Assembly: GCA_963277665.1 (NCBI GenBank)
Contig: OY728159.1
Span: forward strand, 1,019,979,343-1,020,043,342
DNA length: 64,000 nucleotides
Reading direction: 5' to 3'
From: Viscum album
Lineage: Eukaryota > Streptophyta > Magnoliopsida > Santalales > Viscaceae
The position numbers and the translations under genes were made by a program. The notes under the pieces were generated by a model, which was given only the letters and a program-made list of their open reading frames with translations, was not told the DNA's origin and did no database searches. The first letter of the stretch is position 1, and each line of letters begins with the position of its first letter. Below are positions 25,272 through 36,009 of the stretch, in pieces.

Positions 25272-26370
25272 AGAAATTATGTCCTCGTAATTTTAAAATT
25301 AGGCATGGAAATTTTGTTGAAAGTACCAAATCAGAATAGAGTTAGTAAAACCATTACTTTAAAATAAAGAAATGGTAGTACAAAGGTCACCTCAGTTAAC
25401 CCATTCTAGGATTCCATGTAGGAAAACATGGATATGAAAGTGAAAAACAAAGGGTCAAGTTCTGATGGAGAGTGATAGAAAACATGATTATGTGAAAATT
25501 AACCACAATAAGATCAAAAACATAAGATGTGTTAAACGGTCTTTGATCACCCAGTAGGGAACTTAAACCAACAATGTTTTTGTTTTACGTTCCTTTTCCT
25601 AATTTTGAGGAATTCATTTACTACATAGAATAAAAACATAAGGAAATATATATAACTTCAAGTAGAGTTTCATCCCTTAATAAGTTTCCACCAAAACTAA
25701 TCTTTTCTCTAAATAATTAGCATTCAAAAAGATTTGGTATCATCAAAAGCACAAGAATCATCTTCTAGAGAATCACATAATCCACAAAAGAATAACTCTA
25801 TTTTCCCTTGTCTTTAGTCATCAACTAAAACTAAAAAGGTTAGTATGAGATCATATAATCCCCAAAAAGGATAATCCTATATAAAAAGAACTATGACAAT
25901 TAGTATCCAAAATTCAATAAAAGTACCCAAAGTTCTAGAAAGACCATTCAATGCACAAACATCCTTAAAATTCTTCAGAATAATCCAAACTAAGATTAGA
26001 ACCCAAACCTCATAAGGATTTAATCACATAGTCTTCCCCATAAATCTTAACATTTATCTCCAAATAACATCGACTACTATTAAAGTCTCATAATAAAGTG
26101 TAATTAACCTATCCATATATTCTCTATGCTAGGATCATCATTTTCCATAAATAACCCAAATCACCATATATCCACAATAAATACATAAATTCCTACCAAA
26201 ACAAATTCAACCATTCCTCCCCAAATTGAATCCTGTAGTATTTTATTTCCCTTAGGAATATAGTACTCCAAAAGAGAAAACATCATCCAAAATAACCTTT
26301 ATCATTTAATCACTAAATCATTTTCCTATACAAAGGATATCCATTTGATAAAAAATAAGTTTCCCAAATC
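25272..26370 (-). other. Element A 3' interior, no coding motif
   Basis: AT-rich sequence lies between the polypurine tract and the RT fragment. I found no RNase H or integrase motif here, although an intact element would have them in this position. A large deletion of pol is the simplest reading. Confidence 0.5.
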
Positions 26371-26374
26371 AACT

Positions 26375-26905
26375 TATTCTTGATCCATAAAAATATCAGG
26401 TGCATTATTCAGTCTGAAGGGCATAACAACAAACTCATAATGTTTATATCTTGATTGGATGGCAATTTTTGGAATATCATCATTATTCACCCTCAATTGG
26501 TGATAACCAGAACGAAGAACAATCTTAGAGAAGAATTGAGTCCCATGAAGTTGGTCAAATAAGTCATCAATTCTTGGAAGAGAGTATTTGTTCTTCTCTA
26601 TGATCTCATTCGGTTCTCTATAATCAATGCATAACTACATCGATCCATCCTTCTTCTTCACAAAGATAACTTTTTCTCTCTAAGGAGACACACATGGTCG
26701 GATAAACCCATTCTCCAAAAGATCTTAGAGTTTTTTATTTAATTCTTATATCTCCACATTTTTCTTCCTATAGGGTATCTTTGACATCAGATGAGATCCA
26801 TGTATGAGTTCAATGGAGAACTCTACCTCTCTTACTGGGGGAGGTTTGGGTAACTCCTTCGGAAATACGACAACGTATTCCTAGATGATGGGGAAATTTT
26901 CTAAA
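26375..26905 (-). pseudogene. Element A reverse-transcriptase fragment
   Basis: Read leftward from about 26905: FPKELPKPPPVREVEFSIEL, then [89 protein letters not shown] and [19 protein letters not shown]. These are the N-terminal and finger/palm segments of Ty3/Gypsy RT (usually [35 protein letters not shown]). The sequence stops before the YxDD catalytic box, so it is truncated as well as interrupted by stops. Confidence 0.85.
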
Positions 26906-27048
26906 AGAATAAATCCTTCGTGAGAAACTTATTTAATTTATGAATATTTTAACTAAAAAAGATTTTGTGTCTTAAAACTTCATTCTTAGACTAATTACAT
27001 TTTTCTATAATTCCTTCATAATTATTAATAAAAAGTATGCGATTAACC

Positions 27049-27206
27049 AAACATATCCCCTGGGAGTGTCGTAACCAAGAGTACAGCATGGACCATTGTC
27101 ATATACCGGTTCCCATTCGAGTCTAGCTCAAAGCGGTGTTTTTGGGTTTTAACCCTATGTACATCTATTCTAGAGCCACCTCTACCTGCTCGTATCCATA
27201 CTGGGA
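27049..27206 (-). other. Leader segment shared with element E
   Basis: This ~160-bp segment closely resembles 49508-49672 in element E (for example GGGAGTGTCGTAACCAAGAG, then CTAGCTCAAAGCGGTGTTTT, then CGTATCCA). In both elements it lies roughly 140-300 bases downstream of the primer-binding site. It is far more similar than the LTRs of A and E. A packaging, dimerisation or translation-control element is possible. Confidence 0.75.
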
Positions 27207-27335
27207 TGTATTTTCTTGATAAACAATTTACTCAATACTCACCAAAATACCAGGAAGATTTCTTATATTTAAACATTTATATAGAGTTCTTACTATTGTT
27301 TTAATATCCTAATTTCCATAAATAACTAAACAATA

Positions 27336-27346
27336 CTTTGATACCA
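27336..27346 (-). other. Primer-binding site of element A
   Basis: The minus strand reads TGGTATCAAAG, the initiator-methionine tRNA site with one G-to-A change, two bases from the LTR at 27349. Confidence 0.8.
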
Positions 27347-28179
27347 ACTATAGAATCCCACCTTTTTATTACATAACATTTCATTACATTTTACAAACAG
27401 AGGATCTTTAAAGTCTAGTTTCTTGGAAATCAGGAACATTAAACATGAGAACAACATAAAACATTCTTCTAAACCACTTGTAAGGATTATTCATTGTTCA
27501 TCCTAAGTTAATTACAGAATCTCATAACCAGGGAGCATACATTAATGGAAAGGGTGAGAAGAAGGCCCAGTAAGGGAAACGAGAGAAACATTTTACATGT
27601 GAACTTAAGATACATCAATAAAGTCATGATAAATAACTTTAAGGCATGAGAAAGAGATAAAGAGGCATATAATAATAAAAATAACCTATTTCATAACGTG
27701 AATATGTGGATACAACATTTAACTTAGACAATAAATTTTGTATCACCAAGGTCCATCCCCAAGGTGTCATTAAAAAATTACCAAGGTTATTCACCAAGGT
27801 ATTGTTAAAATGGTCATCTCTAGAGATTAAGTCTTTACCCAATGCATTGGAGCGCTATCAGGGCACACCCTTAATTTGTAATTATTATCATGTGATCCAC
27901 ATATATCATCATCAATAATTTCATAAATCACCCATATAGAATAAAATAAATGGGTTTCATTTCATAGTCATAACATTTTAAAAACTGCATTAAAGACGTG
28001 ATCTTTATGTCACTTTAAACCCACAGAAAAGGAAAGTGGGTCTCATATATGTAAATCACAGAATTTAAAATATAAAATTTTGATATATATGTTAATAAAA
28101 TTGTATAATAAAGGTTTTTTAGTATTCACTTAATAAAATAAATCAATTTGAGAAAAATAGAGAGACATTTTGAGATGAA

Positions 28180-29180
28180 CATTCAGCAGTATAATGGCTA
28201 TGTTGAAGGGTTTTAGAAAACATTGAAAAGAGAGGGTACATGGGTCAACCACTCATAAATGATCCATAAAATAGTAGAGGGATAGAATATAAAGGATATA
28301 AGAACATGTTAATGAAATTTTAAGGACATACCATATGAAATGAAAAACATTAAAGGAAGACAAAAATAAGATTTCTCTTATAAAAAATTCGGCAGCCTAA
28401 CGGCATCAGTTAAAACTTAAAAAAAATTAATTGATGAGATTAAATAGGGTATCTAATCATGTGAACATAAAAGGATATTATGATGAATATATAGATCATA
28501 CCCAAACATGGAAAAAGTAACTTTAAAGACTTGACATGAAAGTAGAACTTTCAAAATGGGAAGAGTGAAAGAATCCTTTACAAAAATTCAGTAGCCTAAC
28601 AGCACCACTTAAACAATCATAAAACGAAATTATGAGAGTAAGAGGGGATATCTCATAAAATGATAATGAAAAGAGAATAAATATGAATATAAAAGAACAT
28701 CCCCCAACATAATAACATGGATATTAAATGAAATGACGTACAAAAGAGTACTTGAAAATAAAGAGAGAGGTAGGATCCCTTACAAAAATTTGGCAGCCTA
28801 ATGGCACCGCTTAGACATTCATAAAATGAAATGATGAGAGAAAGAAGGGGTATGTAATAATGTTAAAATTAAAAGTAAATTAATATGAAAAATAAAATCC
28901 TCCAACATAAGAACATGGAGCATAAAATAAATGTCATAAAAGAGAGTACTTGAAAAAAAGAGAGAGGTAGGATCCCTTACGAAAATTCGGCAGCCTAACG
29001 GTGCTGCTTAAACATTCATAAAACAAAATGATGAGAGAAAGAGGAGGTATATCATCATATTAACATGAAAAGGAAATTAATATGAAAAATGACATCCTCC
29101 AACATAAGAACATGGAGCATAAAAGAAATGGCATAAAAGAGAGTACTTGAAAAGAAAGATAGAGGTAGGATCCCTTACCT
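28180..29180. repeat. ~200-bp tandem repeat in right LTR of A
   Basis: Unit starts near 28183, 28387, 28588, 28788 and 28987, spacing 199-204 bp. The core is TTCGGCAGCCTAACGGYRCC followed by GCTTAAACATTCATAAAA. It lies just downstream of the TATA box in the sense direction, so it would be in the transcribed R-U5 region. Confidence 0.8.
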
Positions 29181-29317
29181 TGAAGAGTAACCTCAAAAGA
29201 TTGAAGGTCGGGACCTTGGGAGGCTTTAGGGAACCTTGGGAGGACTCCTTGGGAGGTAAAGGGACTATAAAATTGTTTGGAAGGATTTTGAAATGAAATT
29301 AATGAGGGAAAGGCTTG

Positions 29318-29328
29318 GTATTTATAGG
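29318..29328 (-). promoter_or_regulatory. TATA box in right LTR of A
   Basis: CTATAAATACC on the minus strand is conserved at 23955-23965 in the other LTR, except for flanking changes. It is the best promoter candidate for element A. Confidence 0.6.
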
Positions 29329-30121
29329 AGAAGTGAGGGGAGAAAGCATTATTTGCCAAGGGAGACCTCATCAGTGGTATTGGAAAAACCATGGGCTTGC
29401 CCTTGGTATTTTCCCTTGGTATTGGCCACTTAGAACACCTCATAACTTATCTTACTATTCATAATTCTATGATAATTATTTCATAATTATTACATCCTTA
29501 ATGATGTCATTAAACATCCGAAACTCAAAAACTATATTTTCACTATTCACCGAAAATTCAACTTTATCAGAAAAATCCCAAAATTTCACCTTAACCAAAT
29601 ATCGATGATCTTAATTCAAAAATGAACGCTATTTTATGAAAAAAAATTCTAAATATTTTTTATTTCATTTTTTAAATAAAAAACACTATTCACTCAAAAA
29701 AACTAATACTTAACCAATAATTTATAAAATAGTTATTAACCTATTTTATTGAATCAAATTACTTAATAAAGGTGCCTAAATTGTTTTAATACTTTCTTAA
29801 GTGAAGTTACTTAATCCATTTAGTCACATTACTAATCATAAGCATACAATCACTATTCATAATTTACTATTTATCAAAAATTAAGTTGATCTAATGAGAC
29901 TGTAAGTTTCTTACTGAACATAACTGTAGAAGACCATTTTTTAAAAAATCATTAGACATTATTAATTATTTAATGTTTACATCAATTTTTTTAAAATATC
30001 CTTTTTCTAAAATTCATCAATAATATGCATACTATATTTATCCGGACATTTGAAAATTCACAAACTTCATCATAAGAAGAAATCACAATTTTTATTTAAA
30101 TAAAATGATTACACAAGGCAG

Positions 30122-30391
30122 TTACGGTCTCGTTACATAGCCCCTTATAACACCAGCATAGGACCTAAGAGTAAGGTGTGCTAGGGTGATAGAATCTTGG
30201 GGAGGCTCGGCCAACTTTTCCCAAGTTGTGATTTCTATTATCTTGAACTTCTTGCGAAGGCGATTCCATTCCAACTTCACACGATGAAGTTCGGATTGGG
30301 TTTGGTCCAGAGCAAAGCCCAAAGGTGCTACCTCCTTCCGGAGTTCTGTCAGATGGGCTTCGATCGGACCGAGAATACTGGATGGGGCCAT
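30122..30391 (-). CDS. Small ORF in the U3 of element A's right LTR
   Basis: An 89-residue ORF begins MAPSSILGPIEAHLTELRKE and continues with a charged, heptad-like stretch (about residues 10-60, rich in E, K, L and R) that could form a coiled coil. A minus-strand TATA-like TCTATAAATG lies about 45 bases upstream of the ATG. The left LTR has the same start (25028), but a TGA stops it after 45 codons. I recognise no family. It could be a captured fragment or chance ORF. Confidence 0.35.
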   Translation of the reverse strand: MAPSSILGPIEAHLTELRKEVAPLGFALDQTQSELHRVKLEWNRLRKKFKIIEITTWEKLAEPPQDSITLAHLTLRSYAGVIRGYVTRP

Positions 30392-30623
30392 CGAATATTA
30401 TTTCTATATTAATTAATCATGATCACTTTCATTTATAGACAATAATTGCAACATTTAGTTTCCAACGGTCTTATTGACCAACAGTCATATAACAATCCAA
30501 ACCCAACGGTCTTATTTTAATTATACTCATTTTATTAAATGAAATAGTTTTGTTGAGTATAAAATAAAATAACACACAAATTTAGGAAAAAAAATTATTC
30601 AAAATTTTGGGTTGTTACAATGG

Positions 30624-32045
30624 AATACAAAGTAAAAAAATATGGTTCAAACCCTATATATAATAATTTCATCATTCAATTAGGGCCAATACCTGAATAT
30701 CATCATTTCTTCTAGTCTAAGTGCCAAGCCTGGTATATCAGCATTACAACATTCAATTATGGGAAACCCTGATATATAATCATTAAAACATTAATTCAAA
30801 ACACATGTCATAACAATAAGGATATCATATTATAAGTCTCATTGGTTAATTATGAAAATCACCATATATATTTCAATTTTCCATTTCATTTATCAATTGG
30901 TCACAACCAATAACATGCCAGGTTTATCAATAAACAATCACATTCAAGGTGAATCTATATTAATCATTGACCCAAAACCACGTAATTCCAAAACCACTTC
31001 AATAAATTATAGAATTCATTTATAATCAAGGGTTATATCACCTAAACTATAGCCACAAGATTGGTCAAAATCCAATTGGATCCTAAGGGACTCTAAGGAA
31101 TAATCTATTTCATCAATTAATTTATTTGGTGATCAATATGTTGGTGAAATTTTAATATTTCACATACTTGAAAATTATCAAACCATAGGGTTATGGTTTA
31201 GACCCCATAAATTTTACTGGTGAACAACACAACACTTCTAATGGAAAACTCCCATGAGGAAGAAGGTGAAGAAGATCTCCAAAAGGATCCTAGATCAAAA
31301 CCGATTAAGATCAAAACCAAAAACACACAAGGACCACATATTACACTAAAATGGTCTGATATCAATGGTAGATAAGGGAAAACATAACCAAAACCACTTA
31401 CTAGGGATCAAACGTGTGATTAGTATGTACAAAATCTAGAGAGGCCCTCCAAAATTGCTTGGAAGGATCCCTAGGACCAAGAGGAAGAAACTACATGAGA
31501 TTTGTAAAATAAAATCAACCACATAGAACACATTAAAACTAAGAGTCATGGAATTACATGATGTATAATATAGTTACATTTTTTGTAATTATTCTAATAT
31601 GGGTACAGCAAAAATTCCATTGCCACAGCTGGATATTGAATTTTCTCAAACACTTCATGATGTGTAATCCATTTAGAGGGTGTGTAAATGTTCTATATAT
31701 TGGTTTCTATCCCTTTTTCCATATAAAAACCACCCAAACCCCCTTTAATGGTACTCTAATTACAATAAACACATTTTAACACTTGAACCACTTTCCAGGA
31801 CACTATTAATTCAAACAACATTCATCCCCTAACTTTAAGTCATTTTCCCCAACAAAGACTCTCCACATAGATCCTTTGCAATTATCTCAAGTTTCCTTGC
31901 AACCCATGACTATGATTATTCAAAAACATAGTAATTTAGTAAGAAAACGAAATTGAAAAGTTTTAAAGATGGGTAAAAACTCAACCAAAATAAGTTAATG
32001 AAAAACTCATAGAGATATATAACTAGAAAAATATTGGACCTTACA
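30624..32045 (-). repeat. Right LTR of element C, second part
   Basis: It continues the LTR interrupted at 13766 and ends GGACCTTACA. Matches to the left LTR include the phrase GAAAACTCCCATGAGGAAGA (near 31243 and 7026) and AAAATTGCYTGGAAGGA (near 31450 and 7230). Confidence 0.8.
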
Positions 32046-32640
32046 CTACATGTCACCACTATACTGGACCAACTAAGAGATTCATCACTTATGTTCCTAG
32101 AGTTAGTGTGGGACACTATAGAGAAGGTGAAGATCATATAGAGCATATGAGTACTGCATAGAGTTCAAGAAGTCCTACGTGAACTGAAAATATTGGCCAT
32201 TGGAGTTTGAGGAGGGAGACCATGTGTTCCTGAGGGTCTCACCTCACTGTGGATTATGAAGGTTTTTCTAGGGAGGCAAGCTATCTATCAGATTAATTAT
32301 ACCATTACATATACTTTTTAGTGGTAAAAAGGTGTCATACCACATATATCTATCCCCAAAGTAAGACCGGGTATATGATTTCATTCACATGTCTAAACTG
32401 AGGAGGTATGTGCATGATCTGTCGCATCATATCAATTGGGGAATATTTGACATCAATGATAAATCTACCTTTACTGAGTACCCAGTAGAGATCAAAGATA
32501 ATTAGGAGATGATCCTTAATGGGTGATTGATTCCCCTATTTCTTGTCTGGTTTAAGGATGGGAATCTTTGGTCACCTAGGAGTGGGAGACCAAGATGCAT
32601 GCTCATCACCCACATATATTTGTATAGCCATTTTTTTTAG
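32046..32640 (+). pseudogene. Element D pol C-terminal relic
   Basis: The reading resumes after the element C insertion with SPLYWT, then a DTIEKVKII-like segment, SYV and PLEFEEGDHVFLRVS (about 32160-32245), HMSKLRRYVHDLSHH (about 32390-32430) and EYPVEIKDN. These match the end of Ty3/Gypsy integrase polyproteins (usually RRPLEFEVGDHVFLKVSP and HNVFHVSMLRKYVHDPSHV). Stops and small shifts are frequent. Confidence 0.85.
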
Positions 32641-32660
32641 CATTTCAGGATAAAAATCAC

Positions 32661-32674
32661 TAAGATAGGGATAG
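32661..32674 (+). other. Polypurine tract of element D
   Basis: TAAGATAGGGATAG lies immediately before the LTR start TGTAGAGACTC. It looks like a decayed AAGGTGGGGATAG-type tract. Confidence 0.55.
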
Positions 32675-35073
32675 TGTAGAGACTCATATTTTCCGTGAAT
32701 TATTTTTGGATATTTTATGGATTATTTTTTAGACTAGTAACTAATGCGACTTGTGATTTTGTAGTGCAGTAATCTCAGAATTAATTTTTTTAATATTTTG
32801 AAGGAACATGGGAATTTTTTAAATATTTTGATAAATGTTTCTATTGGTGAATGACAATTGGAACTAAGATCAACAATTGGTGTGCAATAGAATTCAAGGA
32901 TCTAATCAATGACAACAATATGTATTTTTTCTTTTTCAGCAATCGATAAAATCAATGTAGGATTTTTTTTGTTTGGATTTATCCCTATTTTTATATTACT
33001 ATGAAAAATTTGAACCAATCAACTAACGAATTAATTCATAGATCATGTGTATTGTGGGTATGGGGTAGATTTATCTGGGAATTGGAGAATTGGGTTGTGA
33101 TTATCTTATTATATCTGTATTCATCATTCTAATGATAAAAAATTTATGGAAACATGAACATTGGATGAGGTTTGTTCCTTATGTTTGTAGTCTCTAATTT
33201 TATTCCCCATTTAATCAGTCATCGTAGGAAAAACACATAGCCTGTGATTCGATGAATACTAAGAAATCAACCATTTTGCACCATATTCTTATCACAATGG
33301 TTTAATACTATAGATCTAGACTCATTATAACATGAGATTCATATGATAATGGAAGAATCATGGGATCATATGAAATTGGAGATACCCAAACTTTGTGTTC
33401 TTCAACATGAAATGATGGACCACATGTGTCGGAAATTTTAAAATTGAATCAAGTAGCTAGAACCTAGTAATTGATGATAGTGAGACCCAACTAATGATGT
33501 TCCTCAGTTTATATAATGGGGTGTGGCCTCATTGATGGCTGATGGACTAGGAGGAGACACATATAACAGATCTATGATTCTATAAAATCTCATAACACAC
33601 ATCTTGTAATCAAGGATTACATATTGTGTGTGACCTCTGGTGTAGCACTAGGGTTTCCATGGGGAAGTTAAATATCACACAACATGTAACACCATCACAA
33701 AGTATGTGGCGTGACCTGGTAGATCAACATGTACCTTGCAGGGTACACGAACATGGCTTGGAGTAAAAGTTCACAAAAAGGCATTATACTCTAACACAAT
33801 CATAGATAAGCCAGGTGTGCATAGGAATAATTGCGAACTTGGAAATGGTCAGAAGTACATGAGCACTAACTTCCCATCTATTATGACATGGACATAGGAA
33901 TGGTCCATGATAGATGAGTAGGACCTGGTTCCAAAGGGACATGTCATATACTCCCAATACATTTTGTGTACTCCTTCAAAGTTGGATTATATCCCTTTTC
34001 CTATTTATCTTTGACAAGTTTCATTAGGGTATTTTCCCTTGATTCTTTCTCGGAGGGTTAGTATGGAATCACATCCTATACTTAGGATAGTGATCCATTT
34101 AGTGGGACTTCATGGATGGAGTTGTTAGAATCTTTCAATGAGGCTTGTAGTGAGACCCTCTCTCATTATCTACCCTATGTGGATTTATTGGTATCATCAT
34201 GGCCAACACTACATGGGTTCCAATCCTTTACATAGTAGGATATTCAAGATTGAGTTGTTGGTATTCCCCAAGGCCTTGGGTGTGATCCTCATTTTTGAAT
34301 TGTTCTCTTCAGACATATAGTGTATAATTTTTATAGAGATATATGAGGAGAATTAAACCTCAGATAAAATCCATAAATGCTATCTGAATCATGGAGTGTG
34401 TTCTATTAGAGAAGTGCTACGTGGAACATTCCGGCATGATTCTTAGACTAGAATAAGGGTTTTGACCTTACCTTTAGATCGTGTGTGTTTATTGAGTATA
34501 TATAAATAATATTTTTATATGTTTTTTTTGACATATACCTATGTATAGATGATTATTATTCATTTTTTATATGTTTAATGATTTCGGGGTGACATAATGG
34601 GTATTGTTATACTCACCATGCATGGGATTTTCCTACACGTTTCATATCTTATACAGATGATCAACCCTTTGACAGTACCCTAGAGGGACTAGGACTATTA
34701 AATTCTTAGTGAGAAAGACTGGAATAGTTGTATTCCAATGGTTACCCTTACATTAGTCTCCTTCTATACTTTTTGGTTGGGCATGTTTTCAGAATCTTTG
34801 TGGTGTGATTGTATTTGGCCATGTTGACTTTCCATTACTAGTTGTCACACACTAGTTGTGGGATCTATATGTATGCAAGCATGGTTAATAAGTTTTTTTA
34901 CATTTAGACATTGTCTGAGATTAGAGATTTACTCATTATTATAGGTAATTTATCCAAAGGTTTCCCATATTGGTGATATGCCTACTCAGTGCTAGTCACC
35001 AGCCTCTGGCATATTGAAGGTGGGTCTGGGGAGTCGCAACACTTTCCCCATTGGGATAGTTCAAGACATTATG
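32675..35073 (+). repeat. 3' LTR of element D
   Basis: It starts TGTAGAGACTC after the polypurine tract. The end near 35073 (GACATTAT) is set by analogy with the GTCATTACA end of element B, because the block before it (TGCTAGTCACCAGCCTCTGG, then GGTGGGTCTGGGGAGTCGCAAC) resembles the same position in B. No second copy is in the window. It holds no gene. Confidence 0.6.
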
Positions 35074-35089
35074 AAATGTTTCCTTGATT

Positions 35090-35400
35090 TTTGAAAACAA
35101 CCTAAACTCATTTAGTCATTTTTGGCTATGTGATGTGTGTTTTAGAGTAAAATGACAATTTTATATTGAAAACGGGTACTTTGAGTCATATCAAACACAT
35201 CGTGTGTCAAATTGATTTTTAGTTGAGTCATACACATCAAAAATGAATTATGGATTTTTTCATGACTTTTCAAGATAATCCACGATTCTCTACTCAATTT
35301 TGGCTATCTAAAGTGTGTTTTACACTAAAATGACAGTTTTATAATGAAAACACATACTTTGAGTCATGCCTACAACATTTTGTGTCTGATTGATGCATGG
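35090..35400. repeat. Two-copy ~180-bp direct repeat
   Basis: GTGTGTTTTAGAGTAAAATG near 35134 matches GTGTGTTTTACACTAAAATG near 35314, and similarity extends through ACTTTGAGTCAT and GTGTCNNATTGAT. It lies between element D and the F relic and is unrelated by eye to the other arrays. Confidence 0.65.
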
Positions 35401-36005
35401 TATATTTGTTCTCATCACATATGAATAATTTGAAGCTCAGTTAACATAATAATCCTAAAAAATCATCATGTATCCATGCTGCTAGCATTGTCTTAGGCAT
35501 CTCCCACTCCTCCGACTATACAAATATTACAACAACAAATCAACATTGTTAATTTAAACTGATTAAAAAAAATCTATAGAATCTATTTATATATTTTTTT
35601 TATAATTAATTAATCATAAAATTTTACATATCCATCCATTTATAATAAAATAGTTATAATAAATAAATTTATTTTAATATTTTTATAAAAAATTCATTAT
35701 TGAGAATGTTTTTGTAAAAATAATGAAATTTTTTATTTGAAATTTATTTAATTTAAAATTCAATATCAACTCATAAAATTTATTGTCACATGAAAAAAAT
35801 CATTCATGGAAAATAATTTTGGTAAAATTAATTTTATTGAGCTAAGATAAAGATTATTTGGTATAATATATCATTAAAGAAACTAAAAAATTACACCAAG
35901 ATTCAGATGATGTAAATTTTATATACAGTGTAATCTATTTTAATAAGATAACTTTTAGGTGTAGTGTTACCTATTTTTATTTTATATGAAATGTTACCTA
36001 TATTT
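35401..36005. other. Very AT-rich stretch without gene
   Basis: There are long A and T runs and no ORF of note. It lies upstream of the recognisable F transposase and may be its decayed intron or N-terminal region. Confidence 0.4.
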
Positions 36006-36009
36006 CCTA

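Larger units (their letters stand above)
13767..30619 (-). mobile_element. LTR retrotransposon A with a truncated pol (split by element B)
   Basis: The left LTR is 13767-13861 plus 22083-25257 (3270 bp) and the right LTR is 27349-30619 (3271 bp). The interior is only about 2.1 kb. It inserted into the right LTR of C; the flanks share ATGG (13763-13766 and 30620-30623), an imperfect target duplication. A tRNA-iMet type primer site beside the right LTR and a polypurine tract beside the left one give minus-strand orientation. The interior has a leader resembling element E and a reverse-transcriptase fragment but no gag, RNase H or integrase that I can see, so it must have moved with proteins from a relative. 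Confidence 0.85.
27349..30619 (-). repeat. Right LTR of element A (5' LTR in sense)
   Basis: It starts TATAGAATCCC (plus strand) and ends GGGTTGTTACA. A minus-strand TATA box CTATAAATACC at 29318-29328, conserved in the left LTR, is the likely promoter and puts the U3/R border about 1.3 kb into the LTR. It contains the ~200-bp tandem units at 28180-29180. Confidence 0.85.
5523..32045 (-). mobile_element. Ty3/Gypsy LTR retrotransposon C (split by element A)
   Basis: The left LTR is 5523-7825 and the right LTR is 13018-13766 plus 30624-32045. The flanks carry CTGCA (5518-5522) and CTACA (32046-32050), a 5-bp target duplication with one change, which fits repair of D's pol reading across the joint. 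Without element A it is about 9.7 kb. The primer-binding site lies beside the right LTR and the polypurine tract beside the left one, so transcription ran leftward. Gag and pol are recognisable but full of stops. The LTR copies are clearly more diverged from each other than those of A or E, consistent with greater age. Confidence 0.85.
4880..35073 (+). mobile_element. Ty3/Gypsy LTR retrotransposon D (outermost, split)
   Basis: This is the host element of the four-level nest. The pol reading is interrupted at 5522 and resumes at 32046 in the same order, so all sequence between is inserted. Only the integrase-to-C-terminus part of pol, the polypurine tract and the 3' LTR are visible. The 5' LTR, gag and reverse transcriptase were not found and may have been lost or displaced by element H. 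Orientation is plus. Confidence 0.75.

Noticed and set aside
13762..30624. A perfect 5-bp target duplication for element A
   Set aside because: The flanks give CATGG and ATGGA, sharing only ATGG. I report it as imperfect.
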